A stretch of DNA of 64,000 nucleotides from Legionella sp. (lineage in GTDB: Bacteria; Pseudomonadota; Gammaproteobacteria; Legionellales; Legionellaceae): the NCBI GenBank assembly GCA_017306715.1, contig JAFKHV010000006.1, positions 95,896-159,895 of the forward strand, given 5' to 3'. The notes beneath the pieces are model-generated. The model did not search any database. It was not told the DNA's origin and was given only the letters and a program-made list of their open reading frames with translations. The stretch's first letter is position 1. The number at the start of each line of letters is the position of its first letter. Shown here piece by piece: positions 49,926 through 59,900 of this stretch. Position numbers and translations under genes: made by a program.

Positions 49926-51137
49926 ATGGGCGCCTACCAATATCAAGCACTCAAAAAAAATGGTAGTAACACCAAAGGAGTTTTAGAGGCCGACTCTGAA
50001 CGTCATGCACGCCAATTGTTGCGTGAACGAGGTCTTATACCAGCCCAGGTACAAGCGCTTAACCAGACGCGGACGGCTAAGATTTCTTCACCTAAGAAAG
50101 GAAAAATCTCAGCAGCCGAGCTCTCCTTATTTACACGACAACTCGCGACGTTACTCGCTGCCGGTATCCCCGTTGAAGAGTCTTTGCGTGGCGTGAGTGA
50201 ACAAACCGAAAAAGACAAAGTGCGTGAACTCATCATTGGCGTTCGGGCTAAAGTACTAGAAGGTTATGGTCTGGCCCAAGCCATGACCCAGTATCCTCAG
50301 GCATTTCCTGAGCTTTATCGGGCTACGGTGGGTTCTGGGGAGCAAACAGGAAACCTTGACCAGGTTTTGGAAAAATTAGCTGATTATACAGAAAATCAGC
50401 AACATACCCGTCAAAAAGTTCAGCAAGCATTAATTTACCCAGCCATTATGATCTTAGTATCCATGGGCATTATTTCATTTCTTTTAAGCTTTGTGGTGCC
50501 TAAGATAATCGAGGTATTTACCGGTAGTGGACAAACCTTACCGGATATGACACTCATACTGATTCACATCAGTGATTTTGTAAAAAATTATGGCCTTTAT
50601 GTGTTAGGCGGAAGCTTACTTTTGCTCTTGACCTTTCAACGAAGTCTCAAAAATATTAAAATCAAAACGCTATGGCATCGACTGCTCTTAAAAATCCCTA
50701 TCGTTTCTTATTTAATCAAAACAGTTAACGTTGCGCGTTATATTCACACCTTTGGTATTTTGTTTGCCGCAGGCGTTAATGTGCTGGAGACGATGCGGGT
50801 ATCTGCAAGCCTTATCACTAATGTTATTATGCGTCAGGCCTTTGATATGGCAACGATTAAAGTACGCGAGGGTTCAGGAATTCATGAAGCGTTAAAAGAA
50901 ACCGGCTACATCAGCCCGATGACCATTCATTTGATTGCAAGCGGTGAAAAGAGCGGGCAAATTTCTATTATGATGCAACGAGCAGCAAATAATTTGGATA
51001 GTGAAGTAAAGCGACTTATCGAAACATCGCTGACCCTTTTGGAACCTATGGTAATTTTATTTATGGGGGCTATTGTATTATTTATTGTATTAGCTACTTT
51101 ATTACCTATCTTTTCCATGGAACAATTGGTCGGATAA
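49926..51137 (+). CDS. gspF: Type II secretion inner-membrane platform protein GspF (LspF)
   Basis: Polytopic platform component of the type II secretion system. The 403-residue protein has two GspF/T2SSF repeats (about 67-195 and 270-395) with three membrane segments (about 170-192, 220-240, 375-398). ELSLFTRQLATLLAAGIPVEESL and SGEKSGQISIMMQRAANNLD are typical. It starts the block gspF-G-H-I-J-K. gspD and gspE are not here, as in Legionella where lspDE lies elsewhere. The system exports degradative enzymes used in intracellular growth. Confidence 0.95.
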   Translation: MGAYQYQALKKNGSNTKGVLEADSERHARQLLRERGLIPAQVQALNQTRTAKISSPKKGKISAAELSLFTRQLATLLAAGIPVEESLRGVSEQTEKDKVRELIIGVRAKVLEGYGLAQAMTQYPQAFPELYRATVGSGEQTGNLDQVLEKLADYTENQQHTRQKVQQALIYPAIMILVSMGIISFLLSFVVPKIIEVFTGSGQTLPDMTLILIHISDFVKNYGLYVLGGSLLLLLTFQRSLKNIKIKTLWHRLLLKIPIVSYLIKTVNVARYIHTFGILFAAGVNVLETMRVSASLITNVIMRQAFDMATIKVREGSGIHEALKETGYISPMTIHLIASGEKSGQISIMMQRAANNLDSEVKRLIETSLTLLEPMVILFMGAIVLFIVLATLLPIFSMEQLVG

Positions 51138-51156
51138 TTTTATTTAAGGAATGCAA

Positions 51157-51576
51157 ATGAACAGACAGCGTGGATTTTCTCTGATTGAAATTATGGTGGT
51201 CGTCGTAATCTTAGGTATATTAGCTTCCATTGTGGTACCAAAAATTATGGGGCGTCCTGATGAGGCACGACGTGTTAAAGCAAAACAAGATGTATTAGCT
51301 ATACAAAATGCCTTAGATCTTTATAAGTTGGACAATGGTGTTTATCCGACAACGGACCAAGGTCTAGGCGCATTGGTGGAGAAGCCCGATACTAACCCTG
51401 CTCCGCGCAACTGGAAACAATATCTTAAATCAATTCCAAAAGATCCCTGGGGGCGTGATTATCTTTACTTAAATCCTGGTCAGCACAGTGAAGTCGATGT
51501 ATTTACCTATGGTGCAGATGGTCAGGCAGGCGGTACAGGAATCAATGCAGAAATCGGTAATTGGGATGAAAAATAA
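51157..51576 (+). CDS. gspG: Type II secretion major pseudopilin GspG (LspG)
   Basis: Main subunit of the secretion pseudopilus. The prepilin peptidase site RQRG|FSLIE with Glu at +5 starts a hydrophobic helix (residues about 7-28). The C-terminal part has the calcium-binding GspG region (GADGQAGGTGINAEIGNWDE). I place the start at ATG 51157, six bases after AAGGA. An ATG two codons earlier abuts that site. The end overlaps gspH by 11 bases. Confidence 0.96.
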   Translation: MNRQRGFSLIEIMVVVVILGILASIVVPKIMGRPDEARRVKAKQDVLAIQNALDLYKLDNGVYPTTDQGLGALVEKPDTNPAPRNWKQYLKSIPKDPWGRDYLYLNPGQHSEVDVFTYGADGQAGGTGINAEIGNWDEK

Positions 51577-52042
51577 GGGCTTTACCCTTATTGAAATTAT
51601 GATTGTCGTGGTTATTATAGGCATTACTTTAGGTTTTGCCTTAATAGCCTTCGGTGATTTTGGCAAAAGTAAACGAATCCTTTTTGCTGCGGAACAGTTG
51701 GTAAATCAGATGCAGCTAGCGCAGCAACAAGCAGTGATTTTAACCGAGACAATCGGCTTAAAAATTACTCCCAACAATTACCAATTTATGCGTTTGGACA
51801 ACAATGTCTGGGCTGTGCCGCAAAAAAATACGCTGTTTAAACTCACGGCATGGCCAGAGGATACTTCACTGCAACTAAATGCGCCAACAACCTCTGGCCC
51901 ACAAATAATTTTTAATGCCTCAGGCAATATGACGCCATTTAATCTGACGTTGAGCGCGAATAAAGGTGTTCCACAAGCGATAATCATCGGTTCAAATAAT
52001 GGAAGTCTGGAATTGAAAAGGCTCGCTGCCGATGAAAAATAA
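51566..52042 (+). CDS. gspH: Type II secretion minor pseudopilin GspH (LspH)
   Basis: Minor pseudopilin of 158 residues. The prepilin motif KNKG|FTLIEIMIVVVIIG lies at the N-terminus, and the body carries LFAAEQLVNQMQLAQQQAVI, the helix typical of GspH. Start ATG 51566 lies within the end of gspG and its own end overlaps gspI by 11 bases, showing tight coupling. Confidence 0.93.
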   Translation: MKNKGFTLIEIMIVVVIIGITLGFALIAFGDFGKSKRILFAAEQLVNQMQLAQQQAVILTETIGLKITPNNYQFMRLDNNVWAVPQKNTLFKLTAWPEDTSLQLNAPTTSGPQIIFNASGNMTPFNLTLSANKGVPQAIIIGSNNGSLELKRLAADEK

Positions 52043-52418
52043 AGCATTGGGTTTTACCCTCATGGAAGTTCTGATTGCTTTGGCTATCGTCTCCATCGCT
52101 CTGACTGCATTAATCAAGGCAATGGGGCAAAACATTACCACCATGAACCGGGTTAAGGAAAAAAACATTAGTCACTGGGTAGCGATGCAAGGAATCGCTA
52201 TGGTGCAATTAGGTCTATTACAGATAAGTCCAAACCAGGAAACCACCCAAGATACGCTTATGCTCGGTGAACATTGGTATTGGCGTGCACAACTGGGAAC
52301 CACCCCGCAAAAAGGGTTTCAACGAATCACTATTTTGGTAAGCGCAAATAAAAACGGCCCCTTTAATGAAGCACTCGTAGGCTTTAAGTATTCTGGAACA
52401 AAGTATGAGCAAAGTTAG
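52032..52418 (+). CDS. gspI: Type II secretion minor pseudopilin GspI (LspI)
   Basis: A 128-residue minor pseudopilin. Prepilin motif KALG|FTLMEVLIALAIVSIAL is followed by the GspI-type region around ISHWVAMQ and WYWRAQLGTTPQKGFQRI. It nucleates the pseudopilus tip with GspJ and GspK. It overlaps gspH and gspJ at its ends. Confidence 0.93.
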   Translation: MKNKALGFTLMEVLIALAIVSIALTALIKAMGQNITTMNRVKEKNISHWVAMQGIAMVQLGLLQISPNQETTQDTLMLGEHWYWRAQLGTTPQKGFQRITILVSANKNGPFNEALVGFKYSGTKYEQS

Positions 52419-53028
52419 AGGGTTTACCTTAATTGAAATATTAATTGCTTTAACCGTGTTTGCAATTCTTGCAGCCATCACCTCTAATATTCTTTATCAA
52501 TCTTTTAGGACGCGTGAACGAATTAATGAGCAAAGCACACGACTAAGCAAATTACAGCTCAGTGTGAGTTTTCTACAGCAAGATCTCAGCCAATTTACCG
52601 AACGGGCAATCCGTGTGGATGACATGCGTTTATTGCCAATATTTTCCGGTCAGAGAAATTATTTAGAATTCACTCGAGATGGCAACATCAACCCTGGTGC
52701 AAGTGAACAGCGCAGCACACTTATCCGTATAGCCTATGTTTGCCAACAAGGTAAATTACTACGCCGCACCTGGGATGCACTCGACACCGCGCAACGTAAA
52801 AAATATGTGGACCGAATTTTAATTGATGGTTTGCAGGAATGTCATTTTGGCTTTCTCAATCAAGCATTACAACTATTTACAGAGTGGCGTGCAGACGCCA
52901 CGGATAACACTCAAAATAAAGAACAAACTCCCAAAGCGGTACAAATAAATCTTATTTTTGCCACTGCAGACGAATTAAACCTTTTATTTCCATTACCCGA
53001 GGCTTTTAATGTATTACCTGCTGCCTAA
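52405..53028 (+). CDS. gspJ: Type II secretion minor pseudopilin GspJ (LspJ)
   Basis: A 207-residue tip pseudopilin. N-terminal motif KVRG|FTLIEILIALTVFAIL, then LSVSFLQQDLSQFTERAIR, a hallmark of GspJ, and a long beta-rich C-terminal part. It overlaps gspI by 14 bases and gspK by 20 bases. Confidence 0.93.
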   Translation: MSKVRGFTLIEILIALTVFAILAAITSNILYQSFRTRERINEQSTRLSKLQLSVSFLQQDLSQFTERAIRVDDMRLLPIFSGQRNYLEFTRDGNINPGASEQRSTLIRIAYVCQQGKLLRRTWDALDTAQRKKYVDRILIDGLQECHFGFLNQALQLFTEWRADATDNTQNKEQTPKAVQINLIFATADELNLLFPLPEAFNVLPAA

Positions 53029-53956
53029 ATATCGGGGAAGTGCTTTACTTACCGCACTGTTTATCATGACTTTGGTAGCTATTGTCGCCACCGCAATCAG
53101 CGGTAAAATTCAAAGCACTATTTACCGTACTCGCCTCATCATAGAACATGATCAGCTTTATTTTGCCGCACAAGCCGTTAACTTTTGGGCCATGTCGGAG
53201 TTAAACCAAAAAAAATTAAGATTTACTCACAGCACCCCCGAAGGTCTAGTTGCACCCTACCCAAACACAATGAAGCAACTCATCACGGGTATTGAGATTA
53301 CTGGCGGACTCTATGATCTTCAGTCCCGTGTAAATCTGAATAATTTGAACAATAAGAAGTACATCTTAAATTTTATTAACTTTATTAGCCAAAATGCACC
53401 AGATATTGCTGCCTCAGAACGCGCACCGATTGCTTTAGCGTTATTAGACTGGATATCGCCCTACAATCTGGGAACCGGTACGGATCAGTATTTATCTTAT
53501 TATCTGAAACAAAAACCACCCTATCATACAGCCCATCAATTATTTGCCAGTACTTCGGAACTAAGACTTATTCAGGGCATTACCGCCAAGGCCTATCTAA
53601 ACCTTATGCCTTATACAGTCGCTTTACCCGAACCAACTCCTTTAAATATCAACACCGCCTCAAAAGAAGCATTAATGTCTTTAAGTAACATCATGGATGA
53701 ACCGCGCGCACAACAAATCATTGAAGCTCGAGGACAAAAAGGATTTAAACAGATGACAAAAATAAATGAATTATTGCAAAAATTTAATATTGCGCAAGAT
53801 CAAATTACTTTGGAAAGTAAATATTACCTGGCTGTAGCGCGTACACATAGCAGTTCACAAAATTTAACCCTCTTCTTTTTATTAAAACGTGTGCAAGATA
53901 AAAAAGGGCAAGTGTACGTATTTTTCTTACGTCAAATTATCGGCCAGTATCCTTAA
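53009..53956 (+). CDS. gspK: Type II secretion tip protein GspK (LspK)
   Basis: The largest pseudopilin, capping the tip. The 315-residue protein has the motif KYRG|SALLTALFIMTLV without a Glu at +5, which is characteristic of GspK. LYDLQSRVNLNNL and NINTASKEALMSLS (a helix-hairpin-helix-like region near 215) are also typical. A short palindrome (TAGGGGATCCCCTA at 53976-53989) follows the stop and may help end the operon. Confidence 0.93.
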   Translation: MYYLLPKYRGSALLTALFIMTLVAIVATAISGKIQSTIYRTRLIIEHDQLYFAAQAVNFWAMSELNQKKLRFTHSTPEGLVAPYPNTMKQLITGIEITGGLYDLQSRVNLNNLNNKKYILNFINFISQNAPDIAASERAPIALALLDWISPYNLGTGTDQYLSYYLKQKPPYHTAHQLFASTSELRLIQGITAKAYLNLMPYTVALPEPTPLNINTASKEALMSLSNIMDEPRAQQIIEARGQKGFKQMTKINELLQKFNIAQDQITLESKYYLAVARTHSSSQNLTLFFLLKRVQDKKGQVYVFFLRQIIGQYP

Positions 53957-54078
53957 GTAATATCTTCAATCTATATAGGGGATCCCCTAGTAATCTCTAC
54001 CATTCAAATTTTTTATTAAACCTCTAAAATTGTCTAATAAAAACCCATAAAGCACTTTATTTTTTCAATAGATACCTG

Positions 54079-54084
54079 TATAAT
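54079..54084 (+). promoter_or_regulatory. Candidate -10 element of the F-box-like gene
   Basis: TATAAT preceded by TG, 40 bases before the ATG at 54124, in an AT-rich gap after gspK. The expected -35 is poor. It suggests the broken gene kept a start signal. Confidence 0.3.
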
Positions 54085-54123
54085 TTATACCCAGATGTAT
54101 CAGAAAAAAATATAGGTCTTTCC

Positions 54124-55065
54124 ATGCAGTCCCCCTTCGAGCTATTTCCGCAATTACCTAATGAGCTAAAAAGTTAATGCATTGACTATTTATTAACCGG
54201 AGATTTGGTTCGCTGCGCTTTGACCACTAAAGCACACCTTAGATTGTTTCAGCCGTTATTAGTATTGCGTCAATTTCTCCATTATGTTACCCGTGGAGAG
54301 CACGAAGCGGTCCAAGCCATATTGGAAAAGAACCCTTATCTTATAACACAGCGCAGCAAGGTAACCGATTGCTCGGGACGGATGTTTACACACATCAGTG
54401 GCTTTGAATATGCACTATGGGCGCTGGATAAACATATGTGGGTATCTATGCTTACATGCATTCCCCAAAATGAACATGCTAAAACTTTATTCACGCAATT
54501 ACTCGCTCTTTACCATCATGTAAAAAGCGAGGGAGTAACGTATACCTTTCAAGGAAAAGTTATCACCGAAACGCATTTTGATTTTGAAAATACGCTCATT
54601 AAAGAATTGCAAATTCAAGTATCATCAAATCAGGCCCCCTGGACCACAGATTTAGAGATCATGAACATGCAGTGGCGCGAAGGTGTGGGTGGCGCACAAA
54701 AACTGCTACCAATGCATGTGGTGGCTGAGTATTGCTCTAATACCCCGTTTCATCCGGTTCCAGAGTTTATCTCAAAGCCTATCTCCTCAAAAAAAACACA
54801 AAATAGATTATCCCAACAAGAGGAAGATTGGTTTGGTGTTGACACCCAGTTATCCATTGATTTCGCAGTCTGCAAAGGGAACCGCGATTGTGCTCAACGG
54901 GCACATTCAGCAATAGAATGGATACCAACAATGGCTGCACCGCGTGATTTAATTGCCATGCAGACATTATACACAGTACGAGTGAACGATTTGATTGCGC
55001 TCAAAGATTACCTTGAAGAGCAGAAAGAGATCATAAATCATCAACAATTACCTCGATGTAATTAA
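54124..55065 (+). pseudogene. F-box-like protein gene broken by an in-frame stop
   Basis: Reading from ATG 54124, 17 codons end at TAA 54175-54177. The same frame then stays open for nearly 300 more codons to 55065. Joined across the stop, residues 8-35 read LPNELKS-x-CIDYLLTGDL followed by VRCALTTKAHLRLF, a good F-box pattern (LPxEL, then DLxxCA). Next comes HYVTRGEHEAVQAILEKNP, an ankyrin-like helix pair, and VTDCSGRMF, a motif I associate with Legionella effector-like paralogues. The rest is unrecognised. No convincing start exists after the stop (TTG 54205 lacks a site). It was probably a Dot/Icm effector-type gene, recently inactivated, unless the stop is read through. Confidence 0.65.
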
Positions 55066-55126
55066 TATTTACCCTGAGCTATTGGGGAGTCTAAGCGCCG
55101 CCAAATACTATCAATGAATTATCCTT

Positions 55127-56980
55127 TTAAACATTTTTATTAAGTCCGCACCCTGAATTTCTTTGTATAGGCTCCGTCCGGTCTTCTGCCTTATGAAACA
55201 ATCCAAACTGTCTGCTCTTCTTGCGCAAATGCCAAGCTTCTTCTGGAGCACTTTCTGCCAAACGCTTACGTGAGCGCGTCTCTTGGGCTAAAATTAGGAC
55301 ATCACGCAGGGTAGGTAATGCGGCATAACCGCGCGCCTGCCCTTCTTCACGCTTTTGTTGAAATATGATACTCAATTCTTGAGCATGCTCTTCATTTAAA
55401 CCCTGCGCACGTAAAATCTGCTCCACTTCATGCTTAGGATATTCTCCAAGCGTGACATGCAACAAACGTCGCTCAATAGCGGAAGTATGACGAACTCGCC
55501 CCGGCATCGACGATGGGTTTTGGGTTGCTAATAAGAGAAATCCCGCACGTTTCGGCGGCTCTTTATCTGGGGTTTCACCACATAATAGAGAGTTAAGCAA
55601 GTCTTCAACTACGGGGCCACTGTTTATTTCATCCATAATCACCACAGCACCTGCATGAAAAGCTTGCAGCAGCCAGTTTTTTTTCTCCATTGGTGATAAG
55701 GAAGCCGGAATAATCATATAAGCATTTTCCGAAGCTTGGTTCTGCTCTTGTGGATTCCACAAAACCATGCCCTGACTGTGAACAAAAGCGCGTATGAGTT
55801 CACTTTTTCCTAAACCAGGTGCACTCTCCACCAACAATCCCCCCAAGCCTTTAGATTGCCATGAAGGCTGCTGTTGGCGTAAGTGCCGGATAAAAAACAA
55901 CTCCTGTAATTGCACGACCAATTGTAACCGTGATGGCGTAAGAATAAACCCGTAATCAGCCAAATCATTACCTGCTAAATACTCCAAACCTAATGGATGG
56001 GGTAATGGAGATAATTGCTTGAGTAAATCGTCGTGAAGGGCTTTGGGTAATACCGAGCGCCCTATTTGATAAGCCACATACTGCGCTACCAGCTGGCGTT
56101 CATGAGGACGCGGACTATAGGCCAAATATAAAGCCGCCATCATCGCGATATCGCGCGGGGTCATTAAGATTCGCGTGGTTGAATGCTGACAGGCAAAGCG
56201 ATAAACCACAAGAAAGGCTGCAGCCACTTCCGGTACTTCGCCCAAAAGTGGGGTGATCACCTCCTTTGCCACAAAAGCAGGTGGTAGAGGGTCAAATATT
56301 AAGGTGTTCCCATGACGTAAAAATAGTGAGGGAAGTTGACGCAGCCCCCCTTCCGCTTGAGGATTCATCAGCACGACAACCTTATGCCGTGAGGTTAAGG
56401 TATAATAGTTTGGCCCCCAAGGCATACCCAATGCTCCGAAACATAATCCTTCCAACTCACTGCGTTGGCGTGTACTTAAGTTACCTTCGTCAAGGCATAG
56501 GATATGGCGTTGCATCCCGGTTGCCTGCGCCCATGCTGCTTGCTGGGCTTCACCGTAGTACACAATATTTTGCGCATTAGCCAGTATTTTGGATATAAAG
56601 GTAGTTTTACCTCCGCCCGTTAAGCCTACGATACACACATAGGGGCTTGTTGCCCAAACAGCTTCTAAAGCGGCTTTACGTTGCGCCAAAACTGTATCTG
56701 CCTGTGCATCGTCATCCCACTTAGGCTTTAGGCTCTGCAAACCATGCCAGGCGTCATGACTGTCCCCTTGTGGGACGCGTTGTAAAAAGCGTAATCGTGC
56801 TTGCAATTGGCTTAATGATTCTTGGCTCCATTGTTCTGCGGTAAGGTGAGCGCATAAGGTTGCAGAAAATCGGGTCAATAAACGTACTTTCTTCTCTTCA
56901 ACAACCACCAAGTGCTGCTGGTGTGCGAATAAGGGAAAATCGTTATCATGCTCGGTGACCAAAAACAATTGACCTGACCA
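55127..56980 (-). repeat. Paralogous ATPase block, copy 1 of a tandem duplication
   Basis: Residues 1610-2226 of the giant protein are matched almost end to end by the protein encoded at 61995-63842 on the same strand. Over an 86-residue stretch around the first Walker A and B motifs about 70 residues are identical by eye. The match starts at a Trp-x-Gly-Gln-Leu-Phe-Leu-Val motif and runs to the C-terminal basic tail. Confidence 0.85.
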
Positions 56981-59900
56981 AGCTGCCTGATTAGGGCCGC
57001 ACCACACTGTTTGCAATGCATCTTGCAAATCAGCGCTAAACGTTCCAGTTAAAATGACGGTTTCTCCGCCCATAAGCGCCTGCTGCAACCATCCCGGCTG
57101 ATGCCAAATACGAAAACGATATTCTTCAGTGTCTAAGCGAGTATGCCAATGCTGCCATAAATCACTCGAGGTGCATTCAGTGATATCGGCAAAACGCGCC
57201 TGCGGATGCTGCTCCAGTAAGTTCAGTACCGTACTATCCCGCTCTGTAGAAACGATAACCCTAAGGTTGGGAATCAATTCAGGCTCTTGGGATTCTGGCC
57301 GGAGACCCAAAACCTCAGGAACGGACACCGATTGTGGGCAAAATACTTCTAACTTGACTTCATGCAGTAAACAATAATGAAGCAATTGTGCCCACTGCCC
57401 CTCCGTTAAACTGCGACTTAAGGTAACTGGCAACAGCTGACCTGCAGCGTCTTTTACCCAGCCTGATGTAGCCTGTATATTTTGTTTCATCGGGTCGTCG
57501 ATATACCGACTAAAAAACGTTGGCAAATGTCCTGGATTTAACACGTATGCTCGGGGCTTGGGGGCAGTAAGCCAAGTGATTGCATTTCGTAATCGCTGCC
57601 AATCATAGCCCCAAGTCCATTGGAATTGGAGTCCCTGAGGGAACTCTAAACGTTTACCATGATGTGCAATCCAACCGAGAGTACTGATTTGGTGACAAAG
57701 CGTTCGCACTTCCAAGGGGGCTTGCCGTAATGCAATGACACGATGGCCTGCAGCCACCGCCGATACCAATAAACCCTCTTCATAAATAAATCCAGCGCCC
57801 ATCATACGCCAACGCCCCAGCAGCAGCTCGTAAGCTTCAGCATCATCCCAAAGATCCAGTGTACACGATGCGGATTGGTTTGTGGTCTTTAGGTGCACTG
57901 TAGTTACCGTTAGATTCGCTGGTATGTGCACGCGCCGCTGCCAGCGCGAAATAAAATCCGCCCCCTCATAAACATCAGAACGCATCCTGTTTCTTATTCC
58001 TACAATACTTAATGACGGTGGCAACAACACACCCTCGATTTGGCGTTCCGGATCAAGGATAGAATTGGTACGGATTAAATCCTCCACCCCAAATCGTTCG
58101 TAATTGATGATCAACAATGCGGGTAAGGCGGTATTTGTACAAGTTTGAAAAAAATCGAATAAGAGACCTCCTGGTCCCGGTTGAATCTGATATGAATTAC
58201 TTCGTGCCGCAAGATAGGGCAAGGTACAATGTAAATCATCCGGATTGTCAATGAAGAAATAATGTCGATTAGCCTGGTGGCAATAATGAGATAAGTTTGC
58301 CCACACTGCATTGACTTCTGCTGGAGAATTGACTTCAAATAATATCTTTTGCCCTTGATGCAATACATCATCCCGCAACTCCTCCCAACTGCTCCAATTT
58401 TTGGACTGAGTTCGCCATGGTTCCAAACGCGATGCGTATTTTGCCATATGTGTGTCTGCAACGAGTTGCGGTTGCGGTGCTTGATTTAAATTTTGAGATA
58501 CTGCTGGAGAAATAAATTCCTCAATTATTTCTAATGCCGCTGGATAGCCGCCCAAATCCACCTTCAACCAACGACCTTGTACCTTTACTTCAATGAACGC
58601 GTGGCAATCATTGTAAATGACCCGTACGTCTTGAGCATGACGCCATAAGAAAAGCATACTGCGATGCCGGCAAGCACCCACTTGCAGCATCCAGAGTAAA
58701 TTAAGATAACCCTCGCCGGTTAAGTTTTGCGGAATGTTGTTAAAGCCACTGGCTTGAAATTGCAGCAAATAGTTAATATCTTGCTGAAATTTTTGGGCCA
58801 TAGTTAACTTTGGGTAAACTCGAGGAACACGAACAATATAATGGATATGCGAAGTTGCCGTGCCCTCTAAAGCACGAAGATAATACAAATTATCACGATC
58901 GGAATAACGAACTTCAAAAGGTATTTCTACTGCAAAAGCCAGGTCGGTTAACTTTTCTAACGGTGATATTGAAGGTAATTTCTGCCAAGCGGATGTTAAT
59001 TCAAAATTAACTTGTCCATAATAATGATAATGTTCTCGATCCATTTCGGCTTGCTGTTTCGCATAATTGATAAAACCCTCGATCCGATGTTGTTTTAAAT
59101 TATCGAGCATTCGCCATTGCGGATCATTGCTTTTAATGAGCTCCACTAGATGATTGGGATCTGTTCCATTTGCATGTATCTTTAGCTCGTGAAATACCTT
59201 GAGCCGATAAAATTTAATTTCCGGATCATCAATTCCTGGGGACAAGGAATAGAAATAACGCTTTGCAGATAATTTTTCTTTGGGTAATGCCGTATTAAAA
59301 TCACACCACTGAACATCCTCCTTTTTTTGAGGGCGAAATGGTAGCGAATGAATACCCTTTAAATCCACTATGGGTATTTTTTTAAGAAAAGGACTTATTG
59401 AATTCAAAACAACTTTTTTACAATGTATCAGGGATAAATTATTTAATTTTGGGAATAAACTCAGGAGTTGAATTAATTGCGTATTATTAATCGATGACCC
59501 GGTCAGGTTAAGATTGCTTACCATCGATTCATAGACATTATCGATTATTCGTGCGTCAGCAAGTTGCAATCCTATTAGGGACAATTTGACCAAGTTCGGG
59601 CACATAATCAGGAGCGTTTGAATATTTTGAACAGTAAGATAAGCACCCTCAATAGTGAGTTGTTCCAATTTATTTAACGATGAATGCAGAACCATAACGC
59701 CTAGTGGCAATGTTGAAATACTCAGTGTCTTAATATTTGGAGCCACTTTTGCTAAGAAATCCAAATTCTCGAGCGAGAAAGGGGTTTTGTACAAAATAAC
59801 TTCTTCTAAATTGGGCAAAAACAGGTTTGAGGCTAATTTAATCGAATCGCTGCTTTGAGTATGTGAGATTTTCAGCTTTTTAAGCCTGGGGGTTTGATAG

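Noticed and set aside
53976..53989. Palindrome TAGGGGATCCCCTA after gspK as a firm terminator
   Set aside because: The possible stem is only 5 bp with a GATC loop and no T tract. It is mentioned only as a possible aid under gspK.
54205..55065. A 286-codon gene starting at TTG 54205
   Set aside because: The TTG has GGAG only two bases before it, and the same frame extends upstream through one TAA to an ATG that completes an F-box. A broken longer gene explains the sequence better.
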